Source of the DNA: Nocardioides jishulii
Lineage (GTDB): Bacteria; Actinomycetota; Actinomycetes; Propionibacteriales; Nocardioidaceae
Direction: 5' to 3'
NCBI RefSeq assembly: GCF_006007965.1
Contig: NZ_CP040748.1
Location: 1,302,001-1,366,000, forward strand
DNA length: 64,000 bases
Positions 8,998-17,262 of the stretch are shown here, one piece after another. The translations under genes and the position numbers were made by a program. The notes under the pieces are model-generated. The model was not told the DNA's origin, ran no database searches, and was given only the letters and a program-made list of their open reading frames with translations. Position 1 is the first letter of the stretch; each line of letters begins with the position of its first letter.

Positions 8998-9003
8998 TAC
9001 GCT
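8998..9003 (+). promoter_or_regulatory. -10 hexamer of a leaderless promoter for the SIMPL gene
   Basis: TACGCT, then GGCCGCC (7 bases), then the ATG at 9011. No Shine-Dalgarno sequence is present. Confidence 0.6.
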
Positions 9004-9010
9004 GGCCGCC

Positions 9011-9616
9011 ATGCAGAGGACCGTCACCGTCACCGGCCACGGCGTCGCCCACGTGGTCCCCGACCGCGCGGTGCTCCGGGTCACCGCCAGCCATGGCGCC
9101 GCCAGCGTCGCCGAGGCCGTCTCCGGCCTGGAGACCGCTGGACGCGCCCTCAGCGAGGTCGCCCATCGGCTCACCGAACCGCGTCACGTCGCGACCACCG
9201 GCCTCCAGGTCTGGCCGCGCCACGACCACCAGGGTCGTTCCGACGGCTTCGAGGCACGTCACCAGGTGCGCGTGGTCTGCGCCGACCTCGGGACCGCCGC
9301 CGCGCTGGTCACGGCCCTGGCCGAGCGGGTGGGCGATGCCCTGCGCGTCGACTCCCTAGCCCTGGAGGTCGGCGACCCCTCCGACGCCGAGGAGCGGGCG
9401 CGCGAGCTGGCGTACGCCGACGCCCGGGGACGCGCCGAGCACCTCGCGGGGCTCGACGGGGCCGGGATCGGTGACCTGGTGGCGGTCGTGGAGGGAGATC
9501 CGGCCGGACCCGGACCCGGAGCAGGGGTGCCACATGCCAGGGCTGCCGAGATGGGGCTCGAGCCGGGCGAGCAGGAGGTCCGCGTCCGGGTCACTGGCAC
9601 CTGGCAGCTGATCTGA
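9011..9616 (+). CDS. SIMPL-domain (DUF541) protein
   Basis: The 201-residue protein starts with the family's opening strand (VTVTGHGVAHVVPDRAVLRVTA). It continues through the repeated beta-alpha pattern of SIMPL domains, including GLQVWPRHDH and YADARGRAEHLA. No signal peptide is evident, so it is probably cytoplasmic, unlike many secreted members. The family has been linked to oxidative-stress defence and signalling, but its biochemical role is not established. The gene is divergent from the polyprenyl synthase gene and converges with the CrtI-like gene 18 bp downstream. Confidence 0.82.
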   Translation: MQRTVTVTGHGVAHVVPDRAVLRVTASHGAASVAEAVSGLETAGRALSEVAHRLTEPRHVATTGLQVWPRHDHQGRSDGFEARHQVRVVCADLGTAAALVTALAERVGDALRVDSLALEVGDPSDAEERARELAYADARGRAEHLAGLDGAGIGDLVAVVEGDPAGPGPGAGVPHARAAEMGLEPGEQEVRVRVTGTWQLI

Positions 9617-9634
9617 TCGGCTGGCAGGGCTGGC

Positions 9635-10942
9635 TCAGGCCGGTCCGACGGCCTGCGCGACGAGGGCGCCCGAGAGACCGGTGAAGGGCAGGCCCGCGCC
9701 CGGGGTCGCGTGCGCACCGGCGGCGTACAACCCCGCCACCGGGGTGGTGGGGCCGAGGCGCCGGCGCACCGTGTCGCGTCCCCGCCACTGCGTGCCCAAC
9801 GGTGAGCCGCCCCACGCCTCGGCCAGGTCCGCGGGTGAGCGCTCCACACGGGTGACCACGCGCCCGCGGAGGTCGACGCCGCGCTCGGCCAGCAGGTCGA
9901 CGACGTCGACCGACGCCCGTCCGCGGTGCTGCACGGTGAGCACGCTGTGCCCCTCGGGGGCAGCGCCGCCGTGGCGCAGCACCAGGGTGGGGTCCCCGTG
10001 GAGCACGGTCTCGCCGGCCACGGCCACCCACTCGGGCAGGTCGCCGGAGACCCCGAGGTGGACCAACGTCGGCAACGAGGTCGACGTCGTACGCCGCACG
10101 TAGGGCCGCAGCGCGGGGAAGTGGTGCGGGTCGGTGGCGCAGACCACCGCGTCGGCCTCGACGTCGCCCGCGTCGGTGCGCACGCCACGGACCCGTTTAC
10201 CCGAGAGGAGCACGTCGCGCACTCCGGTGGCGGTGCGGACGTCGACCTTGCGTGTCGCCAGGCGCTTCGTCATCACCTCGCCGAGCGCGCCGAGCCCGCC
10301 CTCGACGGTCCAGGCGCCGAACTTCTGCTCGACGTAGGAGACGGTGCCCAGCCACGCCGGGACCTTGGCGAGGTCGTGCCCGTCGGCGAGGAAGGGGTGG
10401 CCGGCGACCAGAGCCAGCCGCTGGTCGCCGAAGGCACGCCTGAAGGTGCGGGCGAGCGTCGCGCGCGAGCGCAGCAGCGCGACGGCGTCGCGGTGCGCGA
10501 GGCCCGGGTCCCAGGGCCGCTCGAGGTAGTCCTTGCGCAACCGCTCCCAGACCTCACCCAGCCCGTCGACGTGGTCGACCCACTGCTGGCCGAGGCCGGC
10601 GCCGAGGCCCTCGAAGGCCTGCTTCTGCGCGGCGCGGGAACCACCGGTCAGCGAGAGGGAGGTGCCGTCGGCGAAGCGGTGCTCGCGGATGACCTCCACC
10701 GGAACGAGGTCGATCTCCCTCTCGAGGGGACGCCCGGACTTGCGGAAGAGGTCGCGGACCACGGCGGGGAGCAGGGTCGTCGACGGCCCGGTGTCGAAGG
10801 TGAACCCTTCGTGGCTGAGCTGTCCGAGGGCGCCGCCGAGGGCCGGGGCGCGGTCGAGCAGCGTCACGGCGTGGCCGAGCTTGGCGAGCCGCGCCGCGCT
10901 CGCCATGCCACCGAAACCACCACCGACGACCACCACCTGCAT
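9635..10942 (-). CDS. CrtI-like FAD-dependent oxidoreductase (phytoene desaturase family)
   Basis: The 435-residue flavoprotein has an N-terminal dinucleotide-binding fold: VVVVGGGFGGMASAARLAKLG followed by the acidic Asp30 region. The family's GFTFDTGPST and C-terminal GLYAAGAHATPGAGLPFTGLSG segments are also present. Members desaturate, isomerise or saturate polyenes or similar lipids. Without a phytoene synthase next to it, a carotenoid substrate is only one possibility. The ATG at 10942 follows TACCCT by 7 bases. It could also be a polyprenyl reductase-like enzyme; its distance from the polyprenyl synthase gene is under 1 kb. Confidence 0.8.
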   Translation of the reverse strand: MQVVVVGGGFGGMASAARLAKLGHAVTLLDRAPALGGALGQLSHEGFTFDTGPSTTLLPAVVRDLFRKSGRPLEREIDLVPVEVIREHRFADGTSLSLTGGSRAAQKQAFEGLGAGLGQQWVDHVDGLGEVWERLRKDYLERPWDPGLAHRDAVALLRSRATLARTFRRAFGDQRLALVAGHPFLADGHDLAKVPAWLGTVSYVEQKFGAWTVEGGLGALGEVMTKRLATRKVDVRTATGVRDVLLSGKRVRGVRTDAGDVEADAVVCATDPHHFPALRPYVRRTTSTSLPTLVHLGVSGDLPEWVAVAGETVLHGDPTLVLRHGGAAPEGHSVLTVQHRGRASVDVVDLLAERGVDLRGRVVTRVERSPADLAEAWGGSPLGTQWRGRDTVRRRLGPTTPVAGLYAAGAHATPGAGLPFTGLSGALVAQAVGPA

Positions 10943-10949
10943 GGCCCTG

Positions 10950-10955
10950 AGGGTA
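10950..10955 (-). promoter_or_regulatory. -10 hexamer of a leaderless promoter for the CrtI-like gene
   Basis: TACCCT on the minus strand, then CAGGGCC (7 bases), then the ATG at 10942. Confidence 0.6.
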
Positions 10956-10963
10956 GCGGCGGC

Positions 10964-11317
10964 CTACTCGGCGGCGATGACCCTGGCCAGTGACTCGGGG
11001 TCGCGGCCCACCACGGTGGTCCCGTCGTCGGCGGTGAGGATCGGCCGCTGGATGGTGCGCGGAGAGGCGGCCAGTGCCGTCAGCCACTCCTGGCGGTGCT
11101 CCGCGTCCTTCGGCAGGTCGATCCCCGCCTCACGGGTCTCACGGGGGCGGGCCAGGTCCCACGGCTCGAGACCGAGTCGCGCCACGACCTCACCCAGCTC
11201 CTCGGCGCTCGGACGGTCGTCGAGGTAGCGGCGCACCGTGTAGGTCACGCCCGCCTCGTCGAGGGTGGCGAGGGCGGTGCGGCACTTGCTGCAGGCGGGG
11301 TTGAGCCAGATCTCCAT
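10964..11317 (-). CDS. ArsC/Spx-family thioredoxin-fold protein
   Basis: The 117-residue protein starts MEIWLNPACSKCRTAL, with a CSKC active-site pair like that of the ArsC/Spx/YffB family. The family's ILTADDGTTVVGR beta-hairpin lies near the C terminus, after the cis-proline segment TIQRPIL. Arsenate reductase activity is possible but unproven; many relatives are redox proteins of unknown substrate. A weak CACAGT hexamer lies 6 bases before the ATG. It is encoded 21 bp upstream of the CrtI-like gene on the same strand. Confidence 0.85.
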   Translation of the reverse strand: MEIWLNPACSKCRTALATLDEAGVTYTVRRYLDDRPSAEELGEVVARLGLEPWDLARPRETREAGIDLPKDAEHRQEWLTALAASPRTIQRPILTADDGTTVVGRDPESLARVIAAE

Positions 11318-11359
11318 GGCCCCACTGTGCCCCAGCCGGGGTGGCGTCCGATGCGTGGC

Positions 11360-11833
11360 TCACTCCATGTCGAGGGGCGTGGCGCCGGTCATGGCGAGCA
11401 GCTCGTCGTACGTCGTCGAGTAGACCGCCGACGGGTGGCCGGCTGCTGCCCAGAGCACGTCGTGGCGCTGGAGCCAGGGGTCGATCCAGGTCGGCACCGG
11501 CGCGGGATGGGCGAAGGGGGAGACGCCGCCGATCACCTGCCCGGTGTGGGTGCGTACGAAGTCGGGGGTGGCGCGCTCGATCCGCGCCACGCCCAGGTCG
11601 CGGGCCACCTTGGTGACGTCGACCCGGTGGGCCCCCGAGGTGAGGAGCAGCACGGGGGAGCCGTTCGCGGAGAAGAGCAGGCTGTTGGCGATGGCCCCGA
11701 CCTCGCAGCCCAGAGCCTCGGCCGCGAGCGCCGCGGTGTGCACCGATGCGGGCAGCACCACCACGTCGCCGGTACCGTTGCGGCGGGCATGTTCGTCGCG
11801 GAAGGCCGCGATCGATGCGTGCTCACTCGTCAT
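11360..11833 (-). CDS. YbaK/EbsC-family aminoacyl-tRNA deacylase-like protein
   Basis: The 157-residue protein belongs to the YbaK/ProX fold, which hydrolyses mischarged aminoacyl-tRNAs in trans. The conserved VHTAALAAEALGCEVGAIANSLLF block, the LTSGAHRVD strand and IGGVSPFAHP are visible; the last of these forms the substrate pocket in family structures. The likely function is editing of Cys- or Ala-mischarged tRNA(Pro), inferred from the family only. The ATG follows TAGGGT by 6 bases. It lies 42 bp upstream of the ArsC-like gene on the same strand. Confidence 0.85.
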   Translation of the reverse strand: MTSEHASIAAFRDEHARRNGTGDVVVLPASVHTAALAAEALGCEVGAIANSLLFSANGSPVLLLTSGAHRVDVTKVARDLGVARIERATPDFVRTHTGQVIGGVSPFAHPAPVPTWIDPWLQRHDVLWAAAGHPSAVYSTTYDELLAMTGATPLDME

Positions 11834-11839
11834 GCCGGG

Positions 11840-11845
11840 ACCCTA
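11840..11845 (-). promoter_or_regulatory. -10 hexamer of a leaderless promoter for the YbaK-like gene
   Basis: TAGGGT on the minus strand, then CCCGGC (6 bases), then the ATG at 11833. Confidence 0.65.
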
Positions 11846-11919
11846 GCCAGCGTCGCGGCCGGCGTGCGGACGCCACGACGAGGTGTGTCCAGATCCGTCT
11901 TCGACGTTGGAGGAACCCC

Positions 11920-12384
11920 ATGACCGAACGGCCGTCCTCGGTCGACCACGCACTGCACGTGGTGATGGCCCTGTCGGTGGTGGCGGGCGTGATCACGTTG
12001 TTGACGTGGGTCTTCCGCAGTGACCTGGTCATGGCATGGGCCGAGGGCAACGCCGGCGCGCGCGAGATCATGCAGGAGGGTGGCATCGAGGCTGTCGAGG
12101 CCAGCCTGTCCGTGCCCGGGTTCGTGCCGGTCGTGGTGACCTCGTTCGTGGTCCTGCTGATGCTGCTCGGGGTCATGGCCGTCTTCTTCCGTGAGGGCTT
12201 CACCTGGGCCAGGGTCTGCCTGGGTGTCATCGCCCTCTTCGGCATCTTCCTCGCCGTGCTCTGCATCGCGAGCGGCATCCCAACGCTCTTCTCCGTGCTC
12301 TCCGGCGTGATGATCCTGCTCTGCGTCCTGCTCCTCGTCTTCCTGCTGCACCCCAGCACCACGCGCTACTTCCGCGAGGTCTGA
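11920..12384 (+). CDS. Hypothetical integral membrane protein
   Basis: I do not recognise this 154-residue protein. It has a hydrophobic helix near residues 12-30, a short polar extracytoplasmic or cytoplasmic stretch (about 33-65), and three further helices to about residue 145, ending in a short basic tail. A good GGAGGAA ribosome site lies 5 bases before the ATG. It is transcribed alone, divergent from the YbaK-like gene, and is followed by a strong hairpin. No catalytic or binding motif is visible. Confidence 0.7.
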   Translation: MTERPSSVDHALHVVMALSVVAGVITLLTWVFRSDLVMAWAEGNAGAREIMQEGGIEAVEASLSVPGFVPVVVTSFVVLLMLLGVMAVFFREGFTWARVCLGVIALFGIFLAVLCIASGIPTLFSVLSGVMILLCVLLLVFLLHPSTTRYFREV

Positions 12385-12400
12385 GAGCTCCTTCGACGCC

Positions 12401-12438
12401 CAGAGGCCGACCACCCCGCTCGGGGTGGTCGGCCTCTG
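12401..12438 (+). terminator. Strong hairpin terminator
   Basis: A perfect 17-bp stem (12401-12417 with 12422-12438) with a GCTC loop follows the membrane-protein gene by 16 bases. It separates that gene from the SOS-controlled operon. Confidence 0.75.
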
Positions 12439-12467
12439 TCGTCGCGCCCCGGACCGCTCTGCTCCTC

Positions 12468-12506
12468 GGGCTGATTTCTGGGGCTGATTTCTGGGGCTGA
12501 TTTCTG
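12468..12506 (+). repeat. Three perfect tandem copies of a 13-bp unit
   Basis: GGGCTGATTTCTG occurs three times without a mismatch (12468-12480, 12481-12493, 12494-12506). It stands immediately upstream of the -35-like TTGACC of the SOS promoter. It is T-rich compared with the surroundings. It could be a replication-slippage product or an array of binding sites. Confidence 0.9.
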
Positions 12507-12509
12507 GTG

Positions 12510-12540
12510 TTGACCAGGTGTCGGTGGCCGGGTGTACCGT
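12510..12540 (+). promoter_or_regulatory. Promoter of the SOS mutagenesis operon
   Basis: TTGACC (12510-12515) and TACCGT (12535-12540) are separated by 19 bases, slightly longer than ideal. The predicted start, near 12547, falls beside the LexA box. This placement fits LexA-repressed transcription. Confidence 0.5.
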
Positions 12541-12549
12541 TCTCAGTGT

Positions 12550-12565
12550 TCGAACAGATGTTCGA
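12550..12565 (+). promoter_or_regulatory. LexA-binding SOS box
   Basis: TCGAAC-AGAT-GTTCGA is a perfect match to the actinobacterial LexA consensus TCGAAC-N4-GTTCGA. It starts 10 bases after the -10 hexamer and 77 bases before the first gene of the DUF6504-HEPN-dnaE2 operon. Bound LexA would cover the transcription start. Confidence 0.9.
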
Positions 12566-12641
12566 ATCGGCCTCGGTGGTGGTGACCTCGACCCCATCGC
12601 CACCGGGGCTGCCCAGGGTCGTGGACTGCGAGGAGGACGTC

Positions 12642-13037
12642 ATGAGGCGTTACGACGACCCGGTGGAGGTCCGTCGGGGACTGGTGGCCGGGCAGGGGAG
12701 CGGACAGTCGCTCCAGGGGCCCGAGCAGTTCCTGTGGCACGGACGGTTGTGGAAGGTGCGCAGCGTGGTGGCCCGCTGGGTGGAGACAGGCGCCTGGTGG
12801 CAGTCCTCCCGGGCCCGGTCGGTGATCGGGGAGGAGGTCGGGGAGGCCGACCACCTCCCGCGCCAGCGCGACTGGGACGAGTTCGAGGGCGACCTGCTCG
12901 CCGAGCGCGAGCTCTGGCGCGTGGAGGCCGCCCGCCCAGCAGCACGTGAGCCCCAGGAGGGGCCGACCAGTGGGGTCTTCGACCTCTCCTACGACGCGAT
13001 CGACGGGCGCTGGCAGCTCGTGGGTTGCCTGGACTGA
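12642..13037 (+). CDS. DUF6504-like protein, first gene of the SOS operon
   Basis: The 131-residue soluble protein has tryptophan-rich strands (FLWHGRLWKVRSVVARWVETGAWW) and a C-terminal FDLSYDAIDGRWQLVG block that resembles DUF6504. Members are often encoded beside dnaE2 or Y-family polymerases in actinobacteria; the assignment is from memory of the family. AGGAGGA lies 5 bases before the ATG. It is the first gene after the LexA box, so it should be induced by DNA damage. The function is unknown; an accessory role in the mutasome, taking the place of ImuA', is an inference. Confidence 0.72.
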   Translation: MRRYDDPVEVRRGLVAGQGSGQSLQGPEQFLWHGRLWKVRSVVARWVETGAWWQSSRARSVIGEEVGEADHLPRQRDWDEFEGDLLAERELWRVEAARPAAREPQEGPTSGVFDLSYDAIDGRWQLVGCLD

Positions 13038-13057
13038 CCCGAGATCCGGAGGACGAC

Positions 13058-13561
13058 ATGATGAACGCTTCACGACCTGCTGCCCCGCCCGCCCACGCGG
13101 TGCGCCCCGGCGACCTGCACCTGCTGCCGGCTGCCACCCACTCCTACCTCACCCGCGCGACCACCTCGTTGCGCGAGGCGGTCATGGCCCCCGACGTGCC
13201 GACGCGGTACGCGTGCGCCCACGTCGCCGCGCTGCGGGCCGCCGCTGCGCTCCTGGCGGCCCGGGCGCACCCCGCGCCGAGCCGTCGCCGCCAGAAGAAC
13301 GCCTGGGTGCTGCTGGCCGAGGTGGCTCCGGAGTTCGCCGAGTGGGCCACCTTCTTCGCCGGCGGTGCGAGCAAGCGCGCCGCCGCCGAGGCTGGGTCGT
13401 TGCGCGCGGTGACCGAGCGCGAGGCCGACGACCTGGTGCGGGATGCCGACCGCTTCCTGGCGGTGGTGGAGTCGGCGCTCGGCCTGATGCCTCACGCGCC
13501 CGAGACGATCCGCCTCGCGGTGGCCGAGCCCGGATGGTCGGAGCGGACCGGTGCCGCGTGA
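13058..13561 (+). CDS. HEPN-domain protein, SAV_6107-like
   Basis: The 167-residue, largely helical protein resembles the SAV_6107 HEPN family. HEPN domains carry an R-x4-6-H active site in RNA-cleaving members, and R50-YACA-H55 fits that spacing. GGAGG is placed 5 bases before the ATG at 13058. The gene lies 20 bp after DUF6504 and overlaps the start of dnaE2 by 11 bases, so it is co-transcribed under the LexA box. It may be a nuclease or a structural partner of the polymerase; nothing in the sequence decides between these. Confidence 0.75.
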   Translation: MMNASRPAAPPAHAVRPGDLHLLPAATHSYLTRATTSLREAVMAPDVPTRYACAHVAALRAAAALLAARAHPAPSRRRQKNAWVLLAEVAPEFAEWATFFAGGASKRAAAEAGSLRAVTEREADDLVRDADRFLAVVESALGLMPHAPETIRLAVAEPGWSERTGAA

Positions 13562-16500
13562 CCCCTTCGTCCACCTCCACGTCGCGTCGGGGCACTCCCT
13601 GCAGTACGGCGCCTCGCACCCCTCGGCCCTGGTCGAACGGGCCGCCGAGTGGGGGATGGACCTGCTGGCGCTCACCGACCGGGACGGCACCTACGGGGCG
13701 GTGAAGTTCGCCAAGGCGGCCTCGCGGGCGGGCATCCGGCCGGTGCTGGGGGTGGACGTCGCCGTCCGGTCCTCCATGCCGGTCCGCCCAGCGTCGGTCC
13801 GCCCCGCACGCGGGCGTACGCCGGTGCGGGGTGGCGCCTATCGCGAGGACCGTTGGCCCCGCGTGACGGTGCTGGCCCGCGACCGCCTCGGCTGGGCCGC
13901 CCTGTGCCGACTCGTCTCCGACGTGCACCTCGGCGGCGAGCGGGGCGTACCCGTGGCCGACGTCGAGACGTTGCTGCCGCACGTGGCCGGTGGACACCTG
14001 GTGGTGCTCCTGGGGCCGACCTCGGAGGTCGGTGCGGCGGTGGCCGCCCGACGTGACGACCTGGCCCGGGAACACCTCTCGCGATGGTCCCGGGCGGTGG
14101 GTCGGGAGAACCTGCGCGTCGAGCTGGTCTCCCACCTGCTCGGAGCCACCGACCAGGGCTGGGGGCCCGGAAGCACGCCCCACGCCGCCCGGATGGCGGG
14201 TGTGGCGGGGGAGTCGGGGGTGGAGACGGTGCTGAGCAACGCCGTGCGCCACGCCCGGCGCAGCGACGCGCCCACGGTCGACGTGCTCGACGCGGCACGC
14301 CGCCTGGTGGCGCTCGACCAGCGCCACCTCGACCGCGGCAACGCCGAGGGGCACCTCAAGTCCGGAGCCCAGATGGCTGAGGTCGCCGACGAGATCTCCC
14401 GGGCCGCCGGCTGGGGCCAGGACGGTGCCGCACGCCTGCTGGCCCGGACCCGGGCGCTGGGGGAGGAATGCGCCCTGGACCCCCGCGAGGACCTCGGGAT
14501 CGGCCAGGTCCACTTCCCCGAGTTCGAGGTCGTCCGGCGCTCCGGCGTGGCCACCGACGGGATCGGGGCGACGCCGGCCGACGTCCAGCTGCGGGCGCGC
14601 TGCGAGTCGGCGCTCGCCTGGCGCTACGGGTCCGCGCCCCGGCAACGGATCTGGAAGCGGCTGCACGACGAGCTCGACGTCATCGAGTCGCTGGGCTACG
14701 CCTCCTACTTCCTCGCCGTGAACGAGGTGACCGACCTGATCCGCGACATGGGGGTGCGGTGCGCCGCCCGCGGCTCGGGGGCCGGCAGCCTGGTCAACTA
14801 CCTGCTCGGGATCTCCGGGGTCGACCCGCTGCGCCACGACCTGCTCATGGAGCGCTTCCTCTCGCCCCTGCGCTCGTCGCTGCCCGACATCGACGTCGAC
14901 GTCGAGTCCGCCCGTCGGGGGGAGGTCTACGAGGCGATCCTCCAGCGGTTCGGCGGTGACCGGTGCGTCTGCGTCTCGATGACGGAGACCTACCGCGTGC
15001 GCCACGCGATCCGTGACGTGGGGGCAGCCCTCGGGATGCCGCCGGGCGAGATCGACGCGATCGCGAAGGCGTTCCCGCACGTCCGGGCCCGCGACGCCAG
15101 GTCGGCGTTGCGTGACCTGCCCGAGCTGCGGGCCAGTGGGCTGGCGCAGGGACGCCTGGACCTGATGTTCGCGCTCGTCGAACGGCTGGACGGGCTGCCC
15201 CGACATGTCGCCGTCCACCCCTGTGGGGTGCTGCTCTCCGACGCCACGCTGCTCGACCGGACGCCGGTCGAGGCGAGCGCCGCCGGCTACCCGATGAGCC
15301 AGTTCGACAAGGACGACGTCGAGGACCTCGGCCTGCTCAAGCTGGACGTGCTCGGGATCCGGATGCAGTCGGCGATGTCGCACGCCGTCGCGGAGATCCG
15401 ACGCGTCGACCACGTCGAGGTCGACCTCGACGACCAGGAGCAGGTCCCGTTCGACGATCCCGCCACCTACGAGCTGATCAGCAGCGCCCGGACGCTGGGG
15501 ATCTTCCAGATCGAGTCGCCCGGGCAGCGTGAGCTGGTGGGCAAGTCAGGGATCGAGTCGTTCGAGGAGATCATCACCGACATCTCGCTCTTCCGTCCCG
15601 GCCCGGTCAAGAGCGACATGATCACCCCCTACCTGGAGGTGAAGCAGGGGTGGAAGCCAGCGGCCTACCTGCACCCCGACCTGCGTCCGATCCTCGCCTC
15701 GACCCACGGGGTGGTCGTCTTCCACGAGCAGGTCATCGAGCTCTTCGCCACCTTGGCCGGCGTGAGCTTCGCCGAGGGTGACGAGAAGCGGCGCGCCATG
15801 GGGAGCAGGGAGGGCGTCGAGCAGGTCCGCGACTGGTTCGTTCCCCGAGCCCTGGCCCGTGGCTACGAGGCGCCCTTCGTCGAACGGATCTGGGAGGTGC
15901 TCGCGGCGTTCGCCTCCTTCGGGTTCTGCAAGGCCCACGCGGCTGCGTTCGCCCTGCCGACCTACCAGTCGGCCTGGCTCAAGACCCACTGGCCGGCGCA
16001 CTTCCTCTCCGGGGTGCTGACCCACGACCCGGGCATGTATCCCAAGCGACTGATCCTCGACGACGCTCGCCAGTACGGGGTCGGGGTCCTGCCCCTGGAC
16101 GTCAACCTCTCCGGGCGCGGCTACACCGTGGAACCCTCCGACGACCCCTCCGGCTACGCCATCCGCCTTGCTCTCTCGGAGGTGCGGGGGATCAGCGACG
16201 CCGAGGTCGACCGGATCCTCGCGGGGCGGCCCTACGCGTCGCTGTCGGACCTGTGGCACCGCGCTCCCGTCTCCCGCCCGGTGGCGGAGCGCCTGGTCCT
16301 GACCGGTGCCTTCGACGGCGTCCACCGCATCGCGACGTCGGCCGGCGGAGTCGGGGTGCGCGAGCAGGTCACTCGCCGTGACCTGCTGCTCCAGGTGGCC
16401 GAGCTGGAGCGGGTCGACCGCTCGGACCGGCGTGCCGCCCGGGGGCGACGTTCCGGTGGGCGGATCGCGGTGGGTGGCGGCGACGTACGCGAGCGGGCTG

Positions 16501-17231
16501 CGGCGCAGGTGCGCGGCGACCAGGCGCCGGCCCCGGTGGAGTCGGTGCAGCTGGCCCTGGCGATCGACGGGGGCGGTGACACCCCGGTCAGCGGCCTCCC
16601 CGAGCTCAGCGTGGGGGAGCGGACGGCGGCGGAGCTGGAGATCCTCGGGCTCGACGTGAGCAGCCACGTGGTCACCGAGTACGCGGAGTTCCTCGACGCC
16701 CTCCAGGTCGTCCGCAGCCGTGACCTGCTGCGGTGTCGGAGCAAGGCCGAGGTGCTCGTGGCCGGGGTCAAGGTCGCGACCCAGACCCCGCCGATCCGTT
16801 CCGGGCGCCGGGTGGTCTTCCTGACCCTGGACGACTCCACCGGCCCGGTGGACGCCACCTTCTTCGAGGACGCCCAGGGCCCCTACGCCGCCACCGTCTT
16901 CTCGACCTGGCTCCTGCTCGTCCGGGGTGAGGTCCGGCGTACGGGACCCCGGGGTGTGTCGCTGCGGGCCACCGGCGCGTGGTCGTTGCCAGAGCTGTAC
17001 GCCGTGTGGCGCGACGAGCCCACCTCCGAGGCCGGGCTGGCCGCGGTGCGGGCGCGCCTGGCTGCGCCTGCGGTGGAGCCCTCGGTGGACCACCACGACT
17101 CCGAGCAGCGCCGGGTGCTGGTGCACAGCAGTGGCTTCCGGATGTCGCCGTACGCCGACGTGAAGCCTGCCGGTGGCGACGGGCTCCCAGCCCGTGCCCT
17201 GTGGCACCGCAGCCCGGGGAGTCCCGGATGA
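13551..17231 (+). CDS. dnaE2: Error-prone DNA polymerase III alpha-type subunit
   Basis: The 1226-residue C-family polymerase is the translesion/mutagenesis paralogue of DnaE. It has an N-terminal PHP domain (HLHVASGHS, about 8-16), ARGSGAGS at 406-413, and the catalytic aspartates in PDIDVDVES (445-453). The C-terminal region carries an OB-fold-like segment (FLTLDDSTGPVDATFFEDA). It is distinct from the replicative DnaE encoded at 46-49.6 kb. The GTG at 13551 overlaps the HEPN gene. Its place behind a perfect LexA box in an operon with two small accessory genes supports the dnaE2/imuC assignment. Some residues between 905 and 950 form a low-complexity Arg/Gly linker. Confidence 0.9.
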   Translation: MPRDPFVHLHVASGHSLQYGASHPSALVERAAEWGMDLLALTDRDGTYGAVKFAKAASRAGIRPVLGVDVAVRSSMPVRPASVRPARGRTPVRGGAYREDRWPRVTVLARDRLGWAALCRLVSDVHLGGERGVPVADVETLLPHVAGGHLVVLLGPTSEVGAAVAARRDDLAREHLSRWSRAVGRENLRVELVSHLLGATDQGWGPGSTPHAARMAGVAGESGVETVLSNAVRHARRSDAPTVDVLDAARRLVALDQRHLDRGNAEGHLKSGAQMAEVADEISRAAGWGQDGAARLLARTRALGEECALDPREDLGIGQVHFPEFEVVRRSGVATDGIGATPADVQLRARCESALAWRYGSAPRQRIWKRLHDELDVIESLGYASYFLAVNEVTDLIRDMGVRCAARGSGAGSLVNYLLGISGVDPLRHDLLMERFLSPLRSSLPDIDVDVESARRGEVYEAILQRFGGDRCVCVSMTETYRVRHAIRDVGAALGMPPGEIDAIAKAFPHVRARDARSALRDLPELRASGLAQGRLDLMFALVERLDGLPRHVAVHPCGVLLSDATLLDRTPVEASAAGYPMSQFDKDDVEDLGLLKLDVLGIRMQSAMSHAVAEIRRVDHVEVDLDDQEQVPFDDPATYELISSARTLGIFQIESPGQRELVGKSGIESFEEIITDISLFRPGPVKSDMITPYLEVKQGWKPAAYLHPDLRPILASTHGVVVFHEQVIELFATLAGVSFAEGDEKRRAMGSREGVEQVRDWFVPRALARGYEAPFVERIWEVLAAFASFGFCKAHAAAFALPTYQSAWLKTHWPAHFLSGVLTHDPGMYPKRLILDDARQYGVGVLPLDVNLSGRGYTVEPSDDPSGYAIRLALSEVRGISDAEVDRILAGRPYASLSDLWHRAPVSRPVAERLVLTGAFDGVHRIATSAGGVGVREQVTRRDLLLQVAELERVDRSDRRAARGRRSGGRIAVGGGDVRERAAAQVRGDQAPAPVESVQLALAIDGGGDTPVSGLPELSVGERTAAELEILGLDVSSHVVTEYAEFLDALQVVRSRDLLRCRSKAEVLVAGVKVATQTPPIRSGRRVVFLTLDDSTGPVDATFFEDAQGPYAATVFSTWLLLVRGEVRRTGPRGVSLRATGAWSLPELYAVWRDEPTSEAGLAAVRARLAAPAVEPSVDHHDSEQRRVLVHSSGFRMSPYADVKPAGGDGLPARALWHRSPGSPG

Positions 17232-17249
17232 GCCCGACGCCATTCGGCC

Positions 17250-17255
17250 TAGGGT
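17250..17255 (+). promoter_or_regulatory. -10 hexamer before the methyltransferase gene
   Basis: TAGGGT, then GGGAGGC (7 bases), then the ATG at 17263. The same 7 bases also read as a Shine-Dalgarno sequence, so the gene may be translated either from its own leaderless mRNA or from dnaE2 read-through. Confidence 0.5.
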
Positions 17256-17262
17256 GGGAGGC

